A stretch of 64,000 nt of DNA from Actinomycetota bacterium (GTDB taxonomy: Bacteria; Actinomycetota; Acidimicrobiia; Acidimicrobiales; Aldehydirespiratoraceae): positions 82,303-146,302 of the forward strand of contig JAPOHW010000009.1 in assembly GCA_029979265.1 (NCBI GenBank), read 5' to 3'. The notes beneath the pieces were generated by a model. The model was not told the origin of the DNA. It was given only the letters and a program-made list of their open reading frames with translations, and made no database searches. How positions within the stretch are numbered: the stretch's first letter is position 1; the number at the start of each line of letters is the position of its first letter. Positions 18,603 through 26,807 of this stretch are shown piece by piece. Both the position numbers and the translations under genes were made by a program.

Positions 18603-19913
18603 TCACTCGACGAGGCTCACCGGGAAGTCGGTGAGCAGTTCTGGGCCATGCTCGGTCACCAGGTACTGGTTTTCGAGCTTCACGCCCTCTCCGCCTTCGC
18701 GGGAACCGATGTAGCTCTCGCTCGAGAGCACCATGCCGACCTCGAGATGATCGTCGAGACCCCACTCGTCCCAGGCCCACGGGTGATAGATGTCGGGGTA
18801 CTCGTCACACTGGCCGACCCCGTGAAACTTCACCGAGTAGTGCCGGTACTGCTCTCGTGGCGGCATGGTCGAGTCGAAGGTGAGCTCACGGAAGCTGCGG
18901 CCCGGCGTGAGCAGCTCGGCGTTCGATCGCACCATCTCGTCGGCCATGTCGAACAACTGCTGCTGATGCCCCGTCGGCGCCTTGTCGCCGCAGATCCACG
19001 TACGGGAGATGTCGACCATCATCCCGTAGGCCCCGACGAGATCGGTGTCGTAGGCGACGATGTCGCCATTGTCGACGACACGGGCCGATGCCTCCTGGAA
19101 CCAGGGATTGGTGCGCGGACCGGACGAGAGAATCTGCGTCTCGATCCACTCGCCACCCCGGGCGATGTTGCCCTCGTGGAGCTTGGCCCAGATCTCACGT
19201 TCGGTCATCCCGGGCTCCATGCGTCGACGCATGTCGCCCATCGCCGCCTGGCAGGCATGGGCCGAGCAGCGCATCGCCCGGATCTCGTCGGGACCCTTGA
19301 TCTTGCGAGCCTCCTCCATGATCTCCTGGCCGTTGGCGATCGAGAGGCCCCCTGCTTCCAGCGCCTTGAAGCCGAGATAGCTGCACTGGTCGACAGCGAT
19401 ACGGGGATGGGTACCACAACGCTCACCGATGACGTCGAGCAGGTCGGCTGCCCAACGATGGGTGAGTTCCTCGTAGCGGCTCCCGGCGAGGAAGTAGGTC
19501 GAGCCGATCGCCGGGCGTACCTCGGTCACCACATGACTGTGACCCGAGAGGAACTCGCAGCCCTCGTAATCCCAGACGGTGACCTCGCCGTCGCCGCTCA
19601 CGAAGGCATAGCGGGCGGCATTGTGCATCACCCACAGCTGCATGTTGGTGGTGTCGGAGACATAGCGAATGTTCATCGGATCCATGACGAGCACCCCATC
19701 ACAGCGGTATTTCTGCAGGGTTTCGACCGTCCGGTCGACCCGGTACTGCCGCATGGCCGGCAGGTCGGGGAGTTCGAGACCGTCTGCGATCCACTCGGCT
19801 TCGAGCGTCGCACCAGGCCCGATGTTCAGATGATGAAGGTCACCCGCCGCGCGCGCCATTTCGACGGTGCCGTCGAGTGCCTCCTGGACCGACCTGCGAA
19901 TGCGACCGCCCAT
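18603..19913 (-). CDS. M24-family metalloenzyme, DddP-like
   Basis: A 436-residue pita-bread-fold protein. General annotation would be Xaa-Pro peptidase family, but the ligand pattern is that of the DMSP lyase DddP. The motif YDTDLVGAYGMMVDIS holds two Asp at spacing 0 and +2 and a third at +12; then come HGVG with His 63 residues on, Glu at +35 (SSES) and Glu at +50 (KLENQ). As I recall the DddP structures, the ligands are Asp295, Asp297, Asp307, His371, Glu406 and Glu421, which agrees within one residue. A Tyr five residues before the His and an Asp six after it also match proposed catalytic residues. Last gene of the iclR-mttB2 operon, four bases after the flavoprotein. Canonical prolidases lack the DTD arrangement and creatinases lack the metal ligands. 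DMSP cleavage is plausible, not proven. Confidence 0.7.
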   Translation of the reverse strand: MGGRIRRSVQEALDGTVEMARAAGDLHHLNIGPGATLEAEWIADGLELPDLPAMRQYRVDRTVETLQKYRCDGVLVMDPMNIRYVSDTTNMQLWVMHNAARYAFVSGDGEVTVWDYEGCEFLSGHSHVVTEVRPAIGSTYFLAGSRYEELTHRWAADLLDVIGERCGTHPRIAVDQCSYLGFKALEAGGLSIANGQEIMEEARKIKGPDEIRAMRCSAHACQAAMGDMRRRMEPGMTEREIWAKLHEGNIARGGEWIETQILSSGPRTNPWFQEASARVVDNGDIVAYDTDLVGAYGMMVDISRTWICGDKAPTGHQQQLFDMADEMVRSNAELLTPGRSFRELTFDSTMPPREQYRHYSVKFHGVGQCDEYPDIYHPWAWDEWGLDDHLEVGMVLSSESYIGSREGGEGVKLENQYLVTEHGPELLTDFPVSLVE

Positions 19914-19917
19914 GTCC

Positions 19918-22455
19918 CTACCCCCGCATCCGCTCGCCGTCACGATCCCACAGACAGCCGTCGATGCGTCGTGCCGACCGGTTGACACCGACGACCTCGA
20001 TCTCCCACGGTCCGTCGGACTCAGCCAACGCAGTTGGCACATAGCCGAGGGCCACCGACGTCTCACTGTGATGGGCGTAGCCCCCCGATGTCACCCAGCC
20101 GACAACCTCGCCATCGTGCCAGATCGGCTCATCGCCGATCACATCGACGCCGCCGCGACCCGACTGGCTCTCCACTGCGAACGTCGTGAGCGCTCTCGCC
20201 CCGCCCGGACCACCGTCGGCGTACTTCGCCGCCAGTGCGTCACGACCGATGAAATCCTTCTCCATGCGAATGAACCGGCCGAGGTTGGCCTCGAACGGGT
20301 CGTAGATCGGCCGGTACTCGCGGGCCCAACCGCCGAAGCTCTTCTCGAGCCGGAGCGAGTTGAGGGCGTGAAGACCGAACAGTTGCATGCCGAACTCCTC
20401 GCCGGCTTCGACCAACAACTCGTAGACGTATCGCTGATAGCGCGCCGGCATCCAGAATTCGTACCCGAGGTCTCCGGTGAACGTCACGCGGCCACACCAC
20501 ACCGGGGCAAGACCGATGTTCATCTCCGTGAACGCCATGAACCGCATCCCGGCCTGGCTCACGTCGACGTCGGTGACCTTTTCGAGAACGGCGCGTGCGT
20601 TGGGTCCGCAGATCGAGAGGCCGCAGGTTTCGAACCCGAGGGTCTCGTAGCGAACCGACCCGTCGCCGGGCAGGTTCATGTCGAACCACCGCTCGTAGTA
20701 GCGCTCGGCGGCTCCCGACCCGAAGAGGACGAACGACTCGTGCGAACGGGTGTTGCCGGTCGCACCACCGGTCACGGTCGACTCGGGGCCTTCGGCCTCG
20801 CCGATCGCTGCGCCGAGCGTGGCGACGGTCAGGTCACCGATCAGGTTGCCGCTGTGGTTGGTCATCGGTGTCAGTGCCATACGGCCAGGGTTCGGGAGAC
20901 GACCGGCGAGCACCCTGTCCAGGTACTGACGAGCTCCTGGGCCGGTGAACCGGAACTTCGAGAACCCGGTGGTCTCGAACAGTCCGACACTTGCACGAAC
21001 GGCGAGTGTCTCAGCGCGCACCCGGTCCCACGCGTTCGATCGGCCGAAGGTGACCTCCTCAACCGGTTCCTCGCCATCGTTTTGGAACCACAGGGCTGCT
21101 TCCAGGCCGTAGCCGTCACCGAAAACGGCATTCCGGCTGACGAGTCGGTCATAGATCGGTGAGGTCTGGACAGTGCGACCCATCGGCAGAAACTCGTTCG
21201 GAAAGGTGATCCGGAACCGGCGGGAGTAGTTCTCCCGCACCTTCTCGTTGGTGTAGGCCATGGTCGCAAAGTCGCCGTACCGGGCGATGTCCATGCCCCA
21301 CACATCGGCGCCGGGATCGCCTTCGATCATCCAGTTGGCCACCGACAGACCGACGCCCCCCGACTGCGACAGACCGGCCATGACTGCGCACGCCGACCAG
21401 AAACCGGGCAGCCCTCGGACCGGACCGATCAGCGGGTTGCCGTCGGGAGCAAAGGTGAACGGGCCGTTGATGACCTGCTTGATGCCGGCCTCGGCAAAGA
21501 TCGGGAAGTGCTTGAACCCGGTGTCGAGTGATTCGGCGATGCGTTCGAGGTCAGGTGTGAGCAGGCGGGCGCCGAAATCCCATGGCGTCTGCTTGGCCGA
21601 CCACGGCTTGCCGTTGCGCTCATAGGTGCCCATCAGCAGGCCGTTGCCCTCCTGTCGCATGTAGATCTCGCCACCGAAGTCGACGGCATGAATGATCTCC
21701 TTGCCGTGCTGCTGGTTGTACTGCACGACCTCGGGGATCTCTTCGGTCAACAGGTACATGTGCTCCATGGCGAGGAGGGGAAGCTCGAGGCCCACCATTC
21801 GGCCGACTTCGCGGGCCCACAGACCGCCGGCATTGACGACGTGCTCACAGCGGATCACTCCCCTGTCCTCGTCGTTGGTGGTGTCGAAGAGGACGAGTTC
21901 CCAGCCCCCGTCGGCGGTGCGGTTGATGTCACGAACCCAGGTGTGGCGGTAGGTCTCGGCCCCCAGTTTGCGGCTGCACTCGAGGTAACCGTGGGTGATC
22001 TGGGACGGGTCGAGATGGCCCTCGTGAGCGTCCCACATGGCCCCGACGAAGTACTGCTCGTCGAGGATCGGCAGGAGGTCTTTGGCTTCCTTGGTCGAGA
22101 TGAGTTCGGTCTCCATCCCGAGGTAGCGGCCGCGAGCGTGGGTCATGCGGAGCCAGTCCATCCGCTCCGGCGTGTCGGCCAGCGCAACACCACCGGTGAT
22201 GTGCATCGACGCGTCGATACCCGACTCGCGCTGGATCTCGTCGTACAGCTCGATCGTGTACTGCTGCAGTTTGGCGACGTTGGGGTCCCCGTTCAGGGTG
22301 TGCATGCCGCCCGCAGAGTGCCAAGTCGAACCTGCCGTGTACTCCGCCCGTTCCAACAACACGACATCGGTCCAGCCTCCCTTGGCAAGGTGGTAGAGGA
22401 CAGATGCTCCGACGACGCCACCGCCGACGACGACGACCTGGGTGTTGGTTTTCAT
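19918..22455 (-). CDS. Dimethylglycine/sarcosine dehydrogenase-like flavoprotein with GcvT domain
   Basis: An 845-residue cytoplasmic enzyme. The N-terminal DAO-type FAD domain has VVGGGVVGAS at 9-18, and STWHSAGG contains His46, the usual site of covalent flavin attachment. From about residue 430 a GcvT/aminomethyltransferase domain follows, expected to pass the methylene group to tetrahydrofolate. This is the architecture of dimethylglycine and sarcosine dehydrogenases. Ten bases downstream of the Rieske gene, it would take the next step after oxidative glycine betaine demethylation. The same GcvT fold occurs in the DMSP demethylase DmdA, but DmdA lacks the FAD domain. Exact N-methyl substrate is unknown. 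Confidence 0.88.
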   Translation of the reverse strand: MKTNTQVVVVGGGVVGASVLYHLAKGGWTDVVLLERAEYTAGSTWHSAGGMHTLNGDPNVAKLQQYTIELYDEIQRESGIDASMHITGGVALADTPERMDWLRMTHARGRYLGMETELISTKEAKDLLPILDEQYFVGAMWDAHEGHLDPSQITHGYLECSRKLGAETYRHTWVRDINRTADGGWELVLFDTTNDEDRGVIRCEHVVNAGGLWAREVGRMVGLELPLLAMEHMYLLTEEIPEVVQYNQQHGKEIIHAVDFGGEIYMRQEGNGLLMGTYERNGKPWSAKQTPWDFGARLLTPDLERIAESLDTGFKHFPIFAEAGIKQVINGPFTFAPDGNPLIGPVRGLPGFWSACAVMAGLSQSGGVGLSVANWMIEGDPGADVWGMDIARYGDFATMAYTNEKVRENYSRRFRITFPNEFLPMGRTVQTSPIYDRLVSRNAVFGDGYGLEAALWFQNDGEEPVEEVTFGRSNAWDRVRAETLAVRASVGLFETTGFSKFRFTGPGARQYLDRVLAGRLPNPGRMALTPMTNHSGNLIGDLTVATLGAAIGEAEGPESTVTGGATGNTRSHESFVLFGSGAAERYYERWFDMNLPGDGSVRYETLGFETCGLSICGPNARAVLEKVTDVDVSQAGMRFMAFTEMNIGLAPVWCGRVTFTGDLGYEFWMPARYQRYVYELLVEAGEEFGMQLFGLHALNSLRLEKSFGGWAREYRPIYDPFEANLGRFIRMEKDFIGRDALAAKYADGGPGGARALTTFAVESQSGRGGVDVIGDEPIWHDGEVVGWVTSGGYAHHSETSVALGYVPTALAESDGPWEIEVVGVNRSARRIDGCLWDRDGERMRG

Positions 22456-22465
22456 GGGAGGACCT

Positions 22466-23728
22466 TCACGAGCACTGCTCGATGGTTGGTGGGGTGGGGT
22501 TGGGACCAGTTCCGAGGCGAGACGCTTCGGAACCGTCGTCGCCTGCAGGCACGTCGATCCCGGCGAGGGAGTCGGCGGTCATGCAGTCGGCGAGCATGTT
22601 GTGGAACCGATGCAGTGGTTCCTCGAAACGGGGAGCGAGGGGACCGGCGGGAACGTTTCCCCGAGCGAGGCCGCGCTGGCCGCGCTGGCAGATGTCGATG
22701 TCTTCGTTGTTGACGTCGAACCAGAATGCACGGGTGGCATCGAGCTCACCTCCGGTGAGCTCGGGAGTGGACGGAGGCAACAGGAACGTGCACGTCTCGC
22801 GGGTGAGGCCAGGGGCCACCGGATCGAGGCGCATGACGAAGACATGGTTCGGCAGCACCGAGAAGATGACGTTCGGGTAGATGGCGATGTGACGGCCACT
22901 GGTGGCGTCGGAGTCGTCGAGTCCGTCAGCAGCAGGCAGCACGAGCCAGTCGTCGCGGTCATCACCCGACACCGGTGTGGTGGTCTGGCCGCAGTACATC
23001 CCGGGGCCCTGATAGCGGTAGTGGTCCTTGACCCGACTGACCTTGGCGAGCTCGGGATGGACCCATGTGAGGTGGTAGTACTCCTGGAAGTTCTCGCTGA
23101 TGAGCTTCCAGTTGGCGGCGATGTCGAGGACCGCTGTTTCCTCGATGCGCCACTGCTCGAAGCCGTAGCCGCCCATACGGTCGGGTAGGTCGCCGAGCCA
23201 CTGGTCGAGCGGCGGGGTGTCGTCGGCGAGGCAGGCGAACAGGAGCGGGCCCCATGTGGCAACCCGCACCGGGATGAGTCCGAAGTCGGCGGGGTCGAAG
23301 TCGTCGCGGGGAACCTCGTCGAACAACGGTGTGGCTTTCAGCGTGCCGTCGGTGCCGTACCCCCACCGGTGGTAGGGGCAGCGAATGATGCCCGAGACCT
23401 CACAGTCGGCCTCGGCGAGCTCGGTCCCTCGATGACGGCACGCGTTGAGAAAGCCCCGAAGCTCACCGTCCTCGGCCCGGGTGACGATGATCGATTTCTG
23501 CCCGAGCTGGCGGACGAGCAGCGGACCGGATTCGGAGACCTCACCGGCCAGGCCGATGGTGACCCATGCCCGCTCGAAGACGAGTTGCTGCTCGAGCGCG
23601 AAGAACCGGTCGTCGACGTAGGCCGACGGGTGGAGACCGCTCGACCGACGCAGCGGTGCTCTCGTGCCGCGCCATGCTGCCTCGTCGGTCCAGTCGGTCA
23701 GGTCGGGTTGTACGGGGATGTTCACCAC
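22466..23728 (-). CDS. Rieske non-heme iron oxygenase, GbcA-like
   Basis: Alpha subunit of a ring-hydroxylating-type oxygenase with 420 residues. The Rieske cluster ligands are CRH (Cys97, His99) and CPYH (Cys117, His120). The mononuclear iron site is NFQEYYHLTWVH with His219 and His224, and a later Asp in NNEDIDICQ. Members of this branch include the glycine betaine monooxygenase GbcA and choline and carnitine oxygenases, which release a methyl group as formaldehyde. No reductase (GbcB) gene is adjacent, so electron delivery must come from elsewhere. It sits between mttB2 and the DMGDH gene with gaps of about ten bases. Confidence 0.88.
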   Translation of the reverse strand: MVNIPVQPDLTDWTDEAAWRGTRAPLRRSSGLHPSAYVDDRFFALEQQLVFERAWVTIGLAGEVSESGPLLVRQLGQKSIIVTRAEDGELRGFLNACRHRGTELAEADCEVSGIIRCPYHRWGYGTDGTLKATPLFDEVPRDDFDPADFGLIPVRVATWGPLLFACLADDTPPLDQWLGDLPDRMGGYGFEQWRIEETAVLDIAANWKLISENFQEYYHLTWVHPELAKVSRVKDHYRYQGPGMYCGQTTTPVSGDDRDDWLVLPAADGLDDSDATSGRHIAIYPNVIFSVLPNHVFVMRLDPVAPGLTRETCTFLLPPSTPELTGGELDATRAFWFDVNNEDIDICQRGQRGLARGNVPAGPLAPRFEEPLHRFHNMLADCMTADSLAGIDVPAGDDGSEASRLGTGPNPTPPTIEQCS

Positions 23729-23737
23729 CGTCGTCTC

Positions 23738-25300
23738 CTAGAAGTCGGTCGCAACGCCGCCCTCGGCGATACGACGGTCGACATAGTCGTCGAGCTCGGC
23801 CCGAACTGCGTCGTCCATCGTTGGCTGTTCGTAGGTGGCCAGCAATTCCTCGACCCGTCGTTCGGCATGGTCATACGACGTCGGGCGGCCGGCCTCGTCC
23901 CAGGTCTCGAAATTGCGCCAGTCGGAGATCATCGGCTTGTAGAAGGCGTCCCGATACCGGTCCTGGGTGTGCTGGGTGCCGAAATGATGGCCCCCGGGGC
24001 CGACTTCGGCGATGGCCTCGACAGCGAGGGCGGCATCGTCGACGAGGATCGGTTCGAGGAACGTCCCCACCATCTGCAAGAGGTCGGCGTCGATGACCAA
24101 CTTCTCGGGACTTGCGTGGAGGCCCCCCTCCATCCATCCGGCGCCGTGGAAGACGAGGTTTGCACCGCCCATGATTGCGCCCCACAGGGAGAAGACGCTC
24201 TCGTAGCCCGCCTGGACGTCGATGGCGTTCGCAGCACAGACGTTGGAACTGCGGTAGGGAAATCCGTAGCGGCGGGCGAGTTGGCCACCGAGCATCGCCG
24301 ACTGCATGAACTCTGGAGTGCCGAACGCCGGCGAGCCGGACTGCATGTCGACGTTGCTGGTGAACCCCCCGTACATGACCGGTGCGCCGCGACGAACGAG
24401 TTGTGTGAACGCAATACCGGCGAGCGCCTCGGCGTTTTGTTGCACGACCGCACCCGCCACCGTCACCGGGGCCATTGCGCCGGCCAACGTGAACGGTGTG
24501 AGGATGATCGGCTGGTTGCGGGCTGAGTACTGCATGATGCCCTCGAGCATCGGAACGTCGAGGCGGAGGGGCGAGCTGACGTTGATCACGGAGTGAACGA
24601 TGGGGTGGGTGTCGATCTCGTCCTCGGTGAGGCCGCGGACGATACGTACCATCTCGAGACAATCGATGTTGCGCTGGGCACCAAGCGAGTACACGTTCAC
24701 GGCCTTGGGCGCGAGCGTGAGGATGTCTCGGGTGGCCACCAGGTGTCTGATCGAGGCGTGGAGGTCGACCGGTTCGACCGGGTACCCGCCATGACTCTGG
24801 ACGATGTTCAGCGTGTGGCACAGCCGCAGGAGGGTGCGGAAGTCGTTCTGATTGCCGGTGCGGCGTCCACCGGCCCGATCGGCGTAGTTGGGTGCACTGG
24901 CCACCGACGTGAACACCACGTTGTCACCGCCGATCCGAAGGTCGTAGCGAGGATCGGGGGCGTGCATCGTGAACTCCGAGGGCACCGACGAGACCAGATC
25001 GGTGATGAGCTCCGGGTCGAAGCGGACTCGCTCACCATCGACGCTCGCCCCCGCTCGAGCCCACAGCGCCAGTGCGCGCGGATGCAAGAAGTCCATACCG
25101 GTGTCGCGCAGGACCTCGAGCGATGCGAGGTGGATGGCCTCGAGTTCGTCCTCACTGACGATTGCGGTCGGCTCGAACGTCCGCCGGTACAACTGCCACG
25201 GTCGCTGCGGCGGCGTACTCGGACCGCTCGACCGCTCACGGCGGCCGCTGCGGCGCCGCCGAGGCGCATCGGTGTCGTTCGACTGCTCGGGCACGGTCAT
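23738..25300 (-). CDS. MttB-superfamily methyltransferase 2 (no pyrrolysine)
   Basis: Second corrinoid-dependent methyltransferase, 520 residues, equal in length to MttB1 but clearly diverged. Barrel motifs are INVSSPLRLDVPML, TPFTLAGAMAPVT, FGTPEFMQSA and HGAGWMEGGLHASPEKLV. No internal UAG. An Arg-rich N-terminal stretch (RRRRSGRRE) spans residues 14-22. Its ATG overlaps the iclR stop as ATGA. It has no corrinoid protein of its own nearby and probably uses that of 2493-3188. Being inside an oxidative demethylation operon suggests a betaine substrate. Confidence 0.9.
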   Translation of the reverse strand: MTVPEQSNDTDAPRRRRSGRRERSSGPSTPPQRPWQLYRRTFEPTAIVSEDELEAIHLASLEVLRDTGMDFLHPRALALWARAGASVDGERVRFDPELITDLVSSVPSEFTMHAPDPRYDLRIGGDNVVFTSVASAPNYADRAGGRRTGNQNDFRTLLRLCHTLNIVQSHGGYPVEPVDLHASIRHLVATRDILTLAPKAVNVYSLGAQRNIDCLEMVRIVRGLTEDEIDTHPIVHSVINVSSPLRLDVPMLEGIMQYSARNQPIILTPFTLAGAMAPVTVAGAVVQQNAEALAGIAFTQLVRRGAPVMYGGFTSNVDMQSGSPAFGTPEFMQSAMLGGQLARRYGFPYRSSNVCAANAIDVQAGYESVFSLWGAIMGGANLVFHGAGWMEGGLHASPEKLVIDADLLQMVGTFLEPILVDDAALAVEAIAEVGPGGHHFGTQHTQDRYRDAFYKPMISDWRNFETWDEAGRPTSYDHAERRVEELLATYEQPTMDDAVRAELDDYVDRRIAEGGVATDF

Positions 25301-26079
25301 GACGATCGGACCGTCATCTCGCCCGATCGCCTGCGGCTCCAACCGAGTTCGGCCGAGATGCGCTCTGCTCGGTCGAGGACGACCGCAGCGATTCGGTCGG
25401 CATCGCCGTCGGCCGGATAGCGAAACGACGGGCCGTACACGTAGAGCGCGCCGAGGGCGCGGCCGGTGCCGTCGATGACCGCCGCCGAGCACGACGACAA
25501 TCCGTCGACATACTCACCGTGGCTCCACATCACGCTGCGTGCACGGGCGTCGTGAATGCGGACCCAGAGCTGATCGGGATCGGTGACGGTGTTGGCCGAA
25601 CACCTAGTGAGATCGCCGGCGAGGTACCGCTCGACGTCGGCGTCGTCCCACGTCGCCATCACGACCGCCCCGGCGCCACCGGCATGCATCGGCACACGGG
25701 TGCCGGTCCAGTTCTCGGCCTGGATCGGCTTGGGGGCGTCGACCTGATCGACGGTGATCGTGTCGTCGCCGGACGCAATGGCGAGGCAGGCAGCCTCGTC
25801 CAGCAGTTCACTCAGTTCGACGAGGTGCGGATGGACAATCGCTTCGAGACTCGCGGTGGGTTCGGGCGCCGACACCATGGAATGAACAAGGGGTCCGATG
25901 TGGTACCAGCCTGCGTTGTCGCGAACGATTGCTCCTGCGGACTCGAGGGTGCCGAGCAGTCGACCGGTCGTACTGGTCGCAAGATTCACTCGCTGCGAGA
26001 GGTCGACGAGGCCACCGGGCTCGCGACCGATCTCGGTCAGCAGCAGGAGTGCTCGATCGACGCTTTGCACCGTTCCCAT
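25297..26079 (-). CDS. IclR-family transcription regulator
   Basis: A 260-residue regulator. Residues 1-60 hold the winged helix-turn-helix (VDLSQRVNLATSTTGRLLGTLE), and the rest an IclR effector domain with GAGAVVMATW, AVIDGTGRALGALYVYG and C-terminal helices. First gene of the five-gene operon, overlapping mttB2 by four bases, so it probably senses a substrate or product of the pathway. Operator-like palindromes lie in front of this gene (26094-26139) and in front of the corrinoid operon (2371-2403). The effector is unknown. Confidence 0.92.
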   Translation of the reverse strand: MGTVQSVDRALLLLTEIGREPGGLVDLSQRVNLATSTTGRLLGTLESAGAIVRDNAGWYHIGPLVHSMVSAPEPTASLEAIVHPHLVELSELLDEAACLAIASGDDTITVDQVDAPKPIQAENWTGTRVPMHAGGAGAVVMATWDDADVERYLAGDLTRCSANTVTDPDQLWVRIHDARARSVMWSHGEYVDGLSSCSAAVIDGTGRALGALYVYGPSFRYPADGDADRIAAVVLDRAERISAELGWSRRRSGEMTVRSS

Positions 26080-26093
26080 CCCGGCGTCGAGAA

Positions 26094-26108
26094 TACCGCC
26101 CTACGGGA
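26094..26108. promoter_or_regulatory. IclR-type site close to the iclR start
   Basis: TACCG-CCCTA-CGGGA resembles the reverse complement of the first corrinoid-operon site (TACCG-TATCA-CGGAA), differing at one arm position. It lies 15 to 29 bases before the iclR ATG, which suits autorepression. Confidence 0.45.
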
Positions 26109-26139
26109 ATGATCTCAAGAAATTCCCGCAATGTGGGAA
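26104..26139. promoter_or_regulatory. Overlapping inverted repeats upstream of iclR
   Basis: CGGGAAT (26104-26110) and ATTCCCG (26122-26128) are perfect arms 11 bases apart. Overlapping them, 26123-26139 is a near-perfect palindrome, TTCCC-GCAATGT-GGGAA, with one mismatched pair. The spacing differs from the 15-base sites, so a second binding mode or another regulator is possible. The remainder of 26140-26222 shows nothing I can identify. Confidence 0.4.
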
Positions 26140-26222
26140 AGCAGCGTTGCGATCGTGTCCGATCAGAACAGGCGATCAGAGGCGAGCGCCGCCCCCACGG
26201 TCGACCTGAGACGCAGCTGAAC

Positions 26223-26783
26223 TCACTCGGCCTGCAAGACCCAGACGTCGAGGCCGAGGACATCAGTGGCCTCGCCGATCACCCGCCATCCACTGCGCTC
26301 GTACATGACGACATTGGCCGGGTTGGTGGTCTCCAGCACCGCCGGCACCCCGTCTGCTCGTGCTGCAGCCAACCCAGGCTCAGCGACGCGGCGGGCGAGT
26401 CCCTCGCCACGACGGGCGGGATGCGAGGCCAACATGCCGAGGTACCAGTGTGGTGCAGACGGAATCGCCCGTTCCACAGCCCCGTCATACACCGCAAGCC
26501 GGGCTGCGACGTCGGCAGGAAGGTCGGCAACGATCGGGAGGACATCGACCGACCCGATCGGCGGTGACCACAACGCCACTGCATCACCACCGGCTCCGAG
26601 CCACGCACCACCAACCGCAATTCGCCTTGTTGCACTCGCCTCCACGTAGACCCTTGCAAGATCGGCAAAGTCGGCACCGTTGCCGAAGAACGCACGAAAT
26701 GCCGGGTCCTGATCGAACGCTGCGACGACCGTGGCAACGATGCGCGGACGGTCCTCGGGGCAGGCGAGACGAACGTCGTTCAT
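26223..26783 (-). CDS. GNAT-family N-acetyltransferase
   Basis: A 186-residue GNAT protein with the acetyl-CoA loop HPARRGEGLARRV near residues 126-138 and a C-terminal NPANVVMYERSGW motif typical of the fold. Substrate unknown. ATG at 26783 follows TACTCT by six bases; it is divergent from the MBL gene with 24 bases between starts. Confidence 0.8.
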   Translation of the reverse strand: MNDVRLACPEDRPRIVATVVAAFDQDPAFRAFFGNGADFADLARVYVEASATRRIAVGGAWLGAGGDAVALWSPPIGSVDVLPIVADLPADVAARLAVYDGAVERAIPSAPHWYLGMLASHPARRGEGLARRVAEPGLAAARADGVPAVLETTNPANVVMYERSGWRVIGEATDVLGLDVWVLQAE

Positions 26784-26789
26784 GGCCAC

Positions 26790-26799
26790 AGAGTACGTT
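26790..26799. promoter_or_regulatory. Back-to-back leaderless -10 boxes
   Basis: Minus-strand TACTCT (26790-26795) lies six bases before the GNAT ATG, and plus-strand TACGTT (26794-26799) lies eight bases before the MBL ATG. The two hexamers overlap by two bases, so the promoters probably exclude each other. Confidence 0.4.
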
Positions 26800-26807
26800 C
26801 TGCGCCC

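Noticed and set aside
18603..19913. Creatinase or ordinary prolidase
   Set aside because: Creatinases lack the metal ligands that are present here, and prolidases have a single Asp eleven residues before the second one instead of the DTD arrangement.
19918..22455. DMSP demethylase DmdA
   Set aside because: The GcvT part is similar in fold, but it is fused to a full FAD domain with the His-flavin motif, which is the DMGDH/sarcosine dehydrogenase layout.
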